The translations under genes and the position numbers were made by a program. A DNA stretch of 33,891 nucleotides from Bacteroidota bacterium (GTDB lineage: Bacteria > Bacteroidota > Bacteroidia > Sphingobacteriales > Sphingobacteriaceae), in assembly GCA_029851965.1 (NCBI GenBank), contig JARKUW010000004.1, positions 1-33,891 on the forward strand, in the 5' to 3' direction. Below, piece by piece: positions 26,982 to 33,891 of the stretch; positions within the stretch are counted from its first letter, which is position 1, and each line of letters begins with the position of its first letter. Below the pieces are notes generated by a model, which saw nothing but the letters and a program-made list of their open reading frames with translations, had not been told where the DNA came from and searched no databases.

Positions 26982-27049
26982 TGGGTAAGTTAAAATATAA
27001 ACAACCATAAAAAGCGCCTTCCTCCAAACAGAGGAAGGCGCTTTTTTTT
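26965..27049 (+). terminator. Attenuator of the thr operon (terminator and competing antiterminator)
   Basis: The terminator is AAAGCGCCTTCCTC (27011-27024), loop CAAACA, GAGGAAGGCGCTTT (27031-27044), with a continuing T-run to 27049; it ends 15 nt before the thrA ATG. The segment GGAGGGAGG (26965-26973) in the leader can pair with CCTTCCTCC (27017-27025) over 9 bp with one G-U, which would open the terminator. A ribosome reaching the leader stop (26979) covers this segment and lets the terminator form. A ribosome stalled on the Ile/Thr codons leaves it free. Confidence 0.85.
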
Positions 27050-27064
27050 AAACCCGTAAAACGA

Positions 27065-29512
27065 ATGAATATTTTAAAATTTGGTGGAACTTCCGTAGGC
27101 TCAGCAGCCAGCATTCATGCTTTAATGAACATTCTCAAATCTCTTGAAGGGGCGAATGGTTCAGTTGTCGTGGTTTCCGCTTTTGGAGGTGTTACCAACC
27201 AACTCCTGGAGATGGCCGAAAGGGCCCGCCAGGGACAGGACTACGCAACGTTGCTTAAAGAAATTGAAAACAGGCACTATGAAGTGGTTAGGGCGTTGCT
27301 TCCAGCAGGTGCGCAGAACCCCGTGTTTAGTAAACTGAAGATCTTCTTCAATGAGCTGGAAGACATTTTGCAGTCTGTAGCTGTGCTTAAGGAGTTGAGC
27401 TTACAAACCAAAGACCTGATTTTGAGCTATGGTGAACGCTGCTCTACGTTTGCCATTAGTCACATTGCCAAACAATACTTCCCGAATGCCACCGCCGTTG
27501 ATGGTTCTGCACTGATCCGTACAGACAGTAACTTCGGGCAGGCGAAAGTGGATATGGAGGCAACGGAAACGCTGATTCAGGAGTTCTATCAAAATAATAG
27601 CGATAAATTATTAATCGTGACCGGGTTTATTTCCAGCAATGAGGAAGGCCGGATCACCACCCTTGGCAGAGGAGGAAGCGATTATACCGCGTCTATATGG
27701 GGCTCTGCGCTGGAGGCAACTGAGATTCAGATCTGGACTGACGTAGACGGGATGCTTACTGCGGATCCGAGGATCGTAGAGAAAGCTTTCTCCCTTCCGG
27801 AACTCAGCTATACAGAAGCAATGGAGCTGTCTTATTTCGGGGCCAAGGTTATTTATCCGCCGACGATGACTCCTGCGTTCTTGAAGAAGATTCCGCTTGT
27901 CATCAAAAATACTTTCAACGTTGGTTTTAAAGGTACCTACATCAGGCATGATGTCGAGCCATCGAGCTTACCAATTAAAGGCATATCATCCATCAATGAC
28001 ATCAGTATCCTGAACCTTTCCGGTGGTGGAATGGTAGGTAAGGCGGGTTTTAGCGGCCGTCTTTTCTCCCTGCTGTCGCGCGAGCAGATCAATGTAGTGC
28101 TAATTACACAGTCTTCGTCTGAACACAGCATTACCTTCGCCGTGAAGCCGGATGATGCGGTGCGTGCTTTAAGCCTGATCTACAAAGAATTTGAACTGGA
28201 ACTCCAGACCAAGAAAATAGAATATCCTGAGGTTGAAAGCGGACTTTCCGTGTTGGCCATCGTGGGTGAAAACATGAAGCATACCCCTGGAATGGCATCG
28301 CGCCTGTTCAATGCGTTGGGCAGAAACGGCGTTAACGTAAGGGCAATTGCACAAGGTTCCTCTGAATACAATATATCGGTTATCCTGGCCAAAGCTGACC
28401 TCTCCAAAGCGGTCAATGCGGTACACGATGCGTTCTACTCCCAGCTGAAGAAAACGCTGCATGTATTCTGCCTGGGTACCGGAAATATCGGTAAGACACT
28501 ATTCCGTCAGCTGCAGAACCAGATGCCATTTCTGGCTAAAAATAATGACCTGCAGGTGAAAGTGATGGGCATCAGCAACTCGCGGAAGATGTACTTTAGC
28601 GAGGAAGGACTTGACCTTGCGGAATGGGAATCAAAGGTTGACGAATTTGGACGTCCTGCCGATCTTGCCCAGTTTGTAAAACATATGAAGTCCATGAATT
28701 TACCGAACTGTGTGTTTGTGGATAATACCGCCAGTTCGGCGCCAGTAGATTACTACGAGCAGATCCTGAAGTCGAGCATCTCGGTGGTGACCTGTAACAA
28801 GATTGGGAATTCCGGACCATATAGCCAGTATGCGGCTTTCAAGCAAGCAGCAAGAACTTTTGGTGTGGACTTCTACTACGAAACCAATGTGGGTGCAGGG
28901 CTGCCGATCATCCGCACGTTGAAGGACCTGATGCTTAGTGGCGACAATATCTCGAAGATTGAAGCGATCCTCTCCGGAACAATATCTTACATCTTTAACA
29001 ACTTCGTTGGAGATCGTGCTTTCCACGAGATTGTGAAAGAAGCCCAGGAGATGGGTTATACAGAACCAGACCCACGTGACGACTTAAATGGTAAGGACTT
29101 TATGCGTAAGATGCTGATCCTTGCCCGCGACGGCGGCTATCCGATGGAAGAAAAAGATGTGGTAATCCAGAATATGCTGCCGGAATCTTGCCTGAAAGCC
29201 GCATCGGTTGACGAGTTTTACCGGGAGCTGGAGAACAATGCACCGTATTTTAATGACCTGAAACAACAGGCGCAAGCCGAGGGAAAGGTGTTGAGATACA
29301 TCGGTAGCCTCGTAGATGGTAAGGTTGCAATAACCCTGCAAATGGTGGACGGAAGCCATCCGTTTTATACACTGTCCGGAAGTGACAACATCATCTCTTT
29401 CACAACAGAACGCTACAAAGAACGGCCGTTGGTGGTAAAAGGACCTGGAGCAGGTGCTGAAGTTACCGCTGCGGGTGTATTTGCTGACATCATTAACGTA
29501 GGAAAGAAATGA
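27065..29512 (+). CDS. thrA: Bifunctional aspartate kinase / homoserine dehydrogenase I
   Basis: The 815-residue fusion protein has an aspartokinase domain (about 1-290; KFGGTSVGS at residues 4-12, 'TTLGRGGSDYTAS') and a pair of ACT regulatory domains (about 310-460, probable threonine feedback site). The homoserine dehydrogenase part (about 465-815) has the NAD(P)-binding 'CLGTGNIGKTLF', 'GAGLPIIRTLKDL' and 'DPRDDLNG'. It catalyses the first and third steps from aspartate to threonine. It is controlled by the attenuator directly upstream. Its stop overlaps the thrB start (ATGA), indicating translational coupling. Confidence 0.98.
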   Translation: MNILKFGGTSVGSAASIHALMNILKSLEGANGSVVVVSAFGGVTNQLLEMAERARQGQDYATLLKEIENRHYEVVRALLPAGAQNPVFSKLKIFFNELEDILQSVAVLKELSLQTKDLILSYGERCSTFAISHIAKQYFPNATAVDGSALIRTDSNFGQAKVDMEATETLIQEFYQNNSDKLLIVTGFISSNEEGRITTLGRGGSDYTASIWGSALEATEIQIWTDVDGMLTADPRIVEKAFSLPELSYTEAMELSYFGAKVIYPPTMTPAFLKKIPLVIKNTFNVGFKGTYIRHDVEPSSLPIKGISSINDISILNLSGGGMVGKAGFSGRLFSLLSREQINVVLITQSSSEHSITFAVKPDDAVRALSLIYKEFELELQTKKIEYPEVESGLSVLAIVGENMKHTPGMASRLFNALGRNGVNVRAIAQGSSEYNISVILAKADLSKAVNAVHDAFYSQLKKTLHVFCLGTGNIGKTLFRQLQNQMPFLAKNNDLQVKVMGISNSRKMYFSEEGLDLAEWESKVDEFGRPADLAQFVKHMKSMNLPNCVFVDNTASSAPVDYYEQILKSSISVVTCNKIGNSGPYSQYAAFKQAARTFGVDFYYETNVGAGLPIIRTLKDLMLSGDNISKIEAILSGTISYIFNNFVGDRAFHEIVKEAQEMGYTEPDPRDDLNGKDFMRKMLILARDGGYPMEEKDVVIQNMLPESCLKAASVDEFYRELENNAPYFNDLKQQAQAEGKVLRYIGSLVDGKVAITLQMVDGSHPFYTLSGSDNIISFTTERYKERPLVVKGPGAGAEVTAAGVFADIINVGKK

Positions 29513-30444
29513 GCAGATCAGTAAAAGTATTTGCTCCTGCAACCGTCGCAAACGTTGTTTGTGGCTTTGATGTCCTGGGTTTTGCAATCAATGAACCGGG
29601 AGATGAGGTTCACATGAAGCTGGTAGAAAAACCAGGCATTACCATCACGAAAATAACAGGGGATGACGGGCGTCTTCCGCTGGATCCAAAGAAGAATACA
29701 GTAAGTGCCAGCGTTCAGCATTATTTAAACCATATTGGGAAGCCCGATCTGGGCGTGGAGATTGAACTCCATAAGAAGATGCCTATTGGCAGCGGACTGG
29801 GTTCAAGTTCTGCAAGTACCGTTGCCGGGTTGTTTGCCATAAATTCCCTGATGGATGTTCAGCTGAGCAATATGGATCTGATCCCTTTCGCCATGAAAGG
29901 GGAGGAGCTCGCTTGCGGGTACGGCCATGCAGACAATGTCGCACCGGCATTGCTCGGCGGCTTTGTGCTGATCAGAAGCTATGAGCCCCTGGACATCATC
30001 AGCCTTCCTTTTCCGGACGACCTCTATGCTGCAGTCGTGTACCCCGAGGTGGATGTGCCGACCAAGGATGCACGTGAGATGATCCGCACGAAAGTAACGC
30101 TGAAGGATGCCGTGGTGCAGATGGGAAATGTTGCCGGACTGGTGACGGGCCTCTTTTTAAAGGATTATGACCTCATTGGCCGCAGTTTGGTGGATGTTCT
30201 GATCGAACCCACACGTTCCATCCTTATTCCGGACTTTTATACCATGCGCCAACTGGCGATGGATAAAGGGGCCATTGGCTTCGGAATCTCAGGCTCCGGA
30301 CCTTCTGTGTTCGCACTGACGAGAAGCAAAGAAGTGGCTACAGAAATAACGGTGGCTTTGCAGCAACAGCTAACATCAAGGGACATAAAGAGCCTGGCCT
30401 TTGTTTCTGCAGTGAACCAGCAAGGGCCTGTAATTATAGATTAA
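29509..30444 (+). CDS. thrB: Homoserine kinase
   Basis: The 311-residue GHMP-family kinase has the glycine/serine-rich ATP loop PIGSGLGSSSAS (around residues 90-102), the N-terminal 'VFAPATVANVVCGFDVLG' and the C-terminal 'GFGISGSGPSVFAL'. It phosphorylates homoserine to O-phosphohomoserine for threonine synthase. Its ATG overlaps the thrA stop by 4 nt. An 83-nt gap with a strong hairpin separates it from thrC. Confidence 0.97.
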   Translation: MSRSVKVFAPATVANVVCGFDVLGFAINEPGDEVHMKLVEKPGITITKITGDDGRLPLDPKKNTVSASVQHYLNHIGKPDLGVEIELHKKMPIGSGLGSSSASTVAGLFAINSLMDVQLSNMDLIPFAMKGEELACGYGHADNVAPALLGGFVLIRSYEPLDIISLPFPDDLYAAVVYPEVDVPTKDAREMIRTKVTLKDAVVQMGNVAGLVTGLFLKDYDLIGRSLVDVLIEPTRSILIPDFYTMRQLAMDKGAIGFGISGSGPSVFALTRSKEVATEITVALQQQLTSRDIKSLAFVSAVNQQGPVIID

Positions 30445-30460
30445 CCCACTAAACATACTG

Positions 30461-30504
30461 TGAAACGATCATAAAGCTGTTCATTGCAGCAGATGATCGT
30501 TTCA
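30461..30504 (+). other. Perfect 12-bp hairpin between thrB and thrC
   Basis: TGAAACGATCAT (30461-30472) and ATGATCGTTTCA (30493-30504) are perfectly complementary, and an inner stem GCTG/CAGC (30476-30479, 30487-30490) closes a 7-nt loop. There is no T-run after it. It lies 23 nt before the chosen thrC ATG. It could be an RNase-processing or mRNA-stability element, or a partial terminator that sets the thrB:thrC ratio. Confidence 0.6.
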
Positions 30505-30527
30505 TGACCTTAAACCAATTACAAACA

Positions 30528-31835
30528 ATGAAATTATATAGTACCAACAATAAAGAACTGGAAGTCGACTTTCAAACTGCTGTATTTCAAAGTATGCCCC
30601 AGGATAAAGGCTTGTACATGCCTACGGAGATCCCGGCCCTGGATGCCGCCTTTATAGATAACATTCAGGATTATTCCCTTCCTGAAATTGCATTTAAAGT
30701 GGCGTCAGCCCTGATCGGGGACTCTATTCCTACGGAAGATCTGAAAGCAATCATTGATGATGCAATCAATTTCGAAGCACCCGTAAAGGAGCTCGATGAG
30801 AAAACCCATGTGCTGGAGTTGTTCCATGGCCCCTCATTGGCCTTTAAAGATTTCGGTGCCCGCTTCATGAGCCGTGTGATGGGCTACTACCTCAAACCGG
30901 AGGAGAAGGTGCTTGATGTGCTGGTTGCCACTTCCGGAGATACCGGCGCTGCGGTTGCATTGGGATTTTTAGGCGTGGCCAATACGCGTGTGACCATACT
31001 TTTCCCTGCCGGGAAGGTGAGCAACATTCAGGAACTGCAGCTCTGCACCAACGGACAAAATATCCATGTGCTGGAAGTAGACGGAACTTTTGACGACTGC
31101 CAGCATCTGGTAAAGCAGGCCTTTGCCGATGAAGAACTGAATGCAAGCCTGCGGCTGACGTCCGCCAACTCGATCAACATTTCGCGCCTGATCCCGCAGA
31201 CCTTTTACTACTTCAACGCCTATGCGCAGATGGTCCGTAAGGGGATTAAGGATGTGGTTTTTGCGGTTCCAAGTGGGAATTTCGGGAATATTGCCGCAGG
31301 ACTACTTGCTTATAAAATGGGCTTGCCCGTGCGTAAGTTCATCGCGGCAACAAACATCAATGATACCGTGCCGCGTTTCCTGGAAACGGGACTATATGAA
31401 GCCCGGCCTTCCGTACATACCTATGCAAATGCCATGGATGTGGGTGCACCAAGCAATTGGGTAAGGATCATGGACATGTTTGACGGAGACCGCGAAGCGG
31501 TTCTGAAGTTAATGGAAGGCTTCCGATTTACGGATGAGGAAACCATTGAAGCCATATATAAGCTGAAAAAGGAGTACAACTATATTGCCTGCCCGCATAC
31601 AGCAATCGCATGGCTGGCCACAGAGGCTTATCAGAAACAACAAGGGGAAGTGGGATTTGCCTCGGTGTTCTTATCTACCGCACATCCATGTAAGTTTCCG
31701 GAAGCGATACCTCAGGAGATTGTAGACGAGATTGTCATCCCGGAAAGTGTACAAGTGCTAGCGCACCGGACCAAGCAGGCCAGTACACTAGCGGTAGATT
31801 TTGATGCATTCAAGCAGTATTTGCTGAAACGATAA
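30528..31835 (+). CDS. thrC: Threonine synthase
   Basis: The 435-residue PLP enzyme converts O-phosphohomoserine to threonine. The Schiff-base Lys107 is in SLAFKDFGARF, and the phosphate-cofactor loop region 'SGDTGAAVALGFLG' and 'VPSGNFGNIAAG' are clear. I choose the ATG at 30528, which gives 'MKLYSTNNKEL', the standard N-terminus. An in-frame ATG at 30504 would add eight residues and lies in the 3' arm of the hairpin. Its stop codon directly abuts the stop of the convergent metF gene, with no base between. Confidence 0.97.
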   Translation: MKLYSTNNKELEVDFQTAVFQSMPQDKGLYMPTEIPALDAAFIDNIQDYSLPEIAFKVASALIGDSIPTEDLKAIIDDAINFEAPVKELDEKTHVLELFHGPSLAFKDFGARFMSRVMGYYLKPEEKVLDVLVATSGDTGAAVALGFLGVANTRVTILFPAGKVSNIQELQLCTNGQNIHVLEVDGTFDDCQHLVKQAFADEELNASLRLTSANSINISRLIPQTFYYFNAYAQMVRKGIKDVVFAVPSGNFGNIAAGLLAYKMGLPVRKFIAATNINDTVPRFLETGLYEARPSVHTYANAMDVGAPSNWVRIMDMFDGDREAVLKLMEGFRFTDEETIEAIYKLKKEYNYIACPHTAIAWLATEAYQKQQGEVGFASVFLSTAHPCKFPEAIPQEIVDEIVIPESVQVLAHRTKQASTLAVDFDAFKQYLLKR

Positions 31836-32789
31836 TTAGAATATCGCCTGAGCGATCTTCCGTGTGGGTTCCGGATTGCTCATGGTATAAAAATGAAGAA
31901 CTGGTGCACCAAGCTGCATCAGTTCTTTGCATTGATGGATCATCCATTCAATGCCGACTTCCTTCACATCTTTTTCCGATTTACAATCCGCAACAGCTTC
32001 TGTTAGTTCCTCCGGCAGGTCGATATGGAATACTTTAGGTAAGCTGATTAACTGTTTTGAAGCGGTAATCGGCTTTAACCCTGGGATAATCGGCACATTG
32101 ATACCATTCGCCCGGCAGTTCTCCACAAACTCCACATATTTCGTATTGTCGAAGAACATCTGCGTGACGATGAACTCGGCACCCATGTCTATCTTTTGTT
32201 TCAGGTATTTGAAGTCTGTTTTCAGGTTGGGCGCTTCAAAGTGCTTCTCCGGATAGCCGGCAACACCCACACAGAACTCTGTTTTAAAAGCCGCATGATC
32301 TTCATACAGGTAGTGGCCGTTGTTCATTCCAACCACCTGTTTTAGGAGGTCACATGCGTAGGCATGGCCGCCCGGCGTGGGAACAAAGGCCGAATCGGTA
32401 TGGCGGGCATCACCGCGCAGCACCAGGACATTGTCTATTCCCAGGAACTGAAGGTCGATCAATGCATTCTCTGTTTCCTCTTTGGTGAAACCTCCGCAGA
32501 TTAAGTGGGGAACGGCATCGACCTTGTATTTGTTCATGATCGCCGCACAGATGGCTACAGTTCCGGGGCGCTTCCTGTAAGATAACTTTTCCAGCAGGCC
32601 ACTGTCGTGCTGCTTGTAAATGTAATCTTCGCGGTGGTAGGTCACGTCGATGAATGGAGGATTAAACTCCATCAGCGGGTCTATGGCGCTATATATATCG
32701 TTGATGCTTTTTCCTTTGATTGGCGGCAGCAACTCAAAAGAGAACAGGGGCTTGCCATTTGCATTCTTAATATGATCGGTTATCTTCAT
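31836..32789 (-). CDS. metF: 5,10-Methylenetetrahydrofolate reductase
   Basis: The 317-residue TIM-barrel flavoprotein reduces 5,10-methylene-THF to 5-methyl-THF, the methyl donor for MetH. Visible landmarks are 'FSFELLPPIKGKS' near the N-terminus (catalytic Glu), 'VLRGDARH' and 'EFIVTQMFFDN' (FAD/folate site). It follows the metH gene on the same strand with 106 nt between, so the two likely share a transcript or control. I saw no SAM riboswitch in that gap. It is convergent with thrC with zero spacing. Confidence 0.96.
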   Translation of the reverse strand: MKITDHIKNANGKPLFSFELLPPIKGKSINDIYSAIDPLMEFNPPFIDVTYHREDYIYKQHDSGLLEKLSYRKRPGTVAICAAIMNKYKVDAVPHLICGGFTKEETENALIDLQFLGIDNVLVLRGDARHTDSAFVPTPGGHAYACDLLKQVVGMNNGHYLYEDHAAFKTEFCVGVAGYPEKHFEAPNLKTDFKYLKQKIDMGAEFIVTQMFFDNTKYVEFVENCRANGINVPIIPGLKPITASKQLISLPKVFHIDLPEELTEAVADCKSEKDVKEVGIEWMIHQCKELMQLGAPVLHFYTMSNPEPTRKIAQAIF

Positions 32790-32895
32790 GTGTTTTCTGG
32801 TTATGAACCATCCAGTTCTTCAGTTAGGCGGCTTCCTTTGCCTGCGTAATCTGTTGGTTCATGGTCGCTTTAAAGTTGTGTCGTGTTCGGTTTGA

Positions 32896-33891
32896 TTAGT
32901 ATGCTAAGTTTGGTCCAAGCCAGCGTTCGGTGTCTTCGAGCGTCATGCCCTTTCTTTGCGCGTATTCCTCCACCTGGTCTTTGGAAATCTTTCCAAGGCC
33001 GAAGTATCTGGACTGCGGATGTGCGAAGTAGAAGCCACTTACCGCTGCGGTAGGGTACATGGCGAAACTTTCGGTGAGTTTCAGTCCGATCTGTTCTTCT
33101 ACGTTTAGCAGTTCAAACAGGGTAGCTTTTTCTGTATGATCGGGACATGCCGGGTAGCCTGGTGCAGGGCGGATACCGGCATATTGTTCTTTGATCAACT
33201 CCTGATTGGTCAGCTTTTCATCTTTTGCATATCCCCAGAAATCTGTACGCACCATCTCGTGCAGCTTTTCAGCAAAAGCTTCCGCAAGTCGGTCGGCAAG
33301 TGCCTTCGCCATGATGCTGTTGTAGTCGTCGTGATTGCGTTCAAACTCCGCAACGAGTTCATCGCAGCCAATGCCGGCGGTCAGGGCAAATCCACCGAAG
33401 TAATCTGCTTTACCAGACGCCTGCGGAGCGATAAAGTCGGACAGTGCATAGTAAGGTTCTCCGGCAACTTTCTCCCCCTGCTGGCGCAATGTGTGGATGG
33501 TTACCTGCTTACCGTCTACATCCAACTGGATGTCATCTCCATTTGTATTCGCCGGCCAAAAGCCGATTACCGCCTTTGCGGCAAGTAATTTCTCTTTAAC
33601 AATCTTGTTGAGCAACGTTTGTGCGTCGTCGTAAAGCTTCCTGGCCTCATCGCCCACAGATTTGTCGTCAAAGATCTTTGGATAGCTGCCCCGGAGTTCC
33701 CAGGTATGGAAAAACGGCGTCCAGTCGATATAAGGTAGCAGCTCCTCCAAAGGATAGTTTTCTATTACCCTTTGTCCGAGAAATTTCGGTGCCGGTGCGA
33801 TCTGCTCCAGGTCGATCTGGAACTTATCGGCCCTCGCTTCTTCTATAGACTTGTATCGTTTATCTGATTTTTTATTTAAATGCGCTTCTCT
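32896..33891 (-). CDS. metH: Cobalamin-dependent methionine synthase, C-terminal part (5' end outside window)
   Basis: The frame is open to the right-hand edge of the window; about 331 C-terminal residues are visible. This is the AdoMet-binding reactivation domain of MetH, with 'PYIDWTPFFHTWELRGSYP' and the hallmark RPAPGYPACPDHTEK, then 'KLTESFAMYPTAAVSG', ending 'ERWLGPNLAY'. The domain re-methylates the cobalamin cofactor using AdoMet when it becomes oxidised. The catalytic and cobalamin domains would lie upstream, beyond base 33891. metF follows downstream, which matches its use of 5-methyl-THF. Confidence 0.96.
   Translation of the reverse strand, partial: REAHLNKKSDKRYKSIEEARADKFQIDLEQIAPAPKFLGQRVIENYPLEELLPYIDWTPFFHTWELRGSYPKIFDDKSVGDEARKLYDDAQTLLNKIVKEKLLAAKAVIGFWPANTNGDDIQLDVDGKQVTIHTLRQQGEKVAGEPYYALSDFIAPQASGKADYFGGFALTAGIGCDELVAEFERNHDDYNSIMAKALADRLAEAFAEKLHEMVRTDFWGYAKDEKLTNQELIKEQYAGIRPAPGYPACPDHTEKATLFELLNVEEQIGLKLTESFAMYPTAAVSGFYFAHPQSRYFGLGKISKDQVEEYAQRKGMTLEDTERWLGPNLAY

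Noticed and set aside
32790..32895. SAM riboswitch or leader peptide between metH and metF
   Set aside because: I looked for the SAM-I core and a pseudoknot-type SAM-II element and saw neither. A 12-codon minus-strand frame (32824-32862) has no methionine run, and an 8-bp repeat ATGAACCA/TGGTTCAT has a long unstructured loop.

Overview
This window looks like a chromosomal segment of a Bacteroidota bacterium, most likely from the family Sphingobacteriaceae (Pedobacter-like). That placement is my inference from three things. The protein types fit, including the OMP beta-barrel receptor-like protein, the lipoproteins and the GH51/GH43 material. Several promoters match the Bacteroidota -33 TTTG / -7 TAnnTTTG pattern. 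Shine-Dalgarno sequences are scarce before the genes. Most of the window is core metabolism with well-preserved genes. I found no rRNA, tRNA, CRISPR array, prophage or intact insertion sequence.

Layout, left to right. (1) 1-2577 is the 3' part of an outer-membrane beta-barrel protein gene. (2) 2710-5675 is a feoA-feoB-sprT-like run. (3) 5624-7861 (minus) is lutB followed by an unknown lipoprotein; upstream of it (7976-9592, minus) is an M28 peptidase lipoprotein with a clear terminator. (4) 9745-11112 (minus) is tatC then rpiB. (5) 11196-15889 (minus) is the fatty-acid/phospholipid initiation operon DUF177-rpmF-plsX-fabH-accB-accC, with a consensus promoter and a strong terminator. (6) 15965-17044 (minus) is pdxA, divergent from rsmA (17142-17927, plus), which is followed by a 2-hydroxyacid dehydrogenase. 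(7) 18987-21972 is an accessory patch: a broken RES-domain (toxin-type) gene, an intact secreted GH51 arabinofuranosidase, and a frameshifted GH43 arabinanase fragment. (8) 21973-24965 is an M1 aminopeptidase (minus), divergent from greA-HIT (plus). (9) 25088-26793 (minus) is rsgA-dtd-mazG. (10) 26913-31835 (plus) is the threonine operon thrA-thrB-thrC, preceded by a leader peptide and attenuator. (11) 31836-33891 (minus) is metF and the C-terminal part of metH.

Functional links: the acc/fab/plsX block makes malonyl-CoA, starts fatty-acid chains and hands acyl groups to phospholipid synthesis. thrABC converts aspartate to threonine, and its homoserine branch also supplies methionine synthesis, to which the neighbouring metF/metH belong. 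The feo genes import ferrous iron.

The most interesting features are regulatory RNAs. The thr leader has an Ile/Thr-rich peptide, a strong terminator and a visible competing antiterminator pairing. A terminator-like hairpin sits between a promoter and greA, resembling in layout the E. coli greA leader RNA GraL. A perfect 12-bp hairpin lies between thrB and thrC. Two genes carry a -7 element exactly 3 nt before the ATG, suggesting leaderless mRNAs. I did not find a clearly new multi-gene system.
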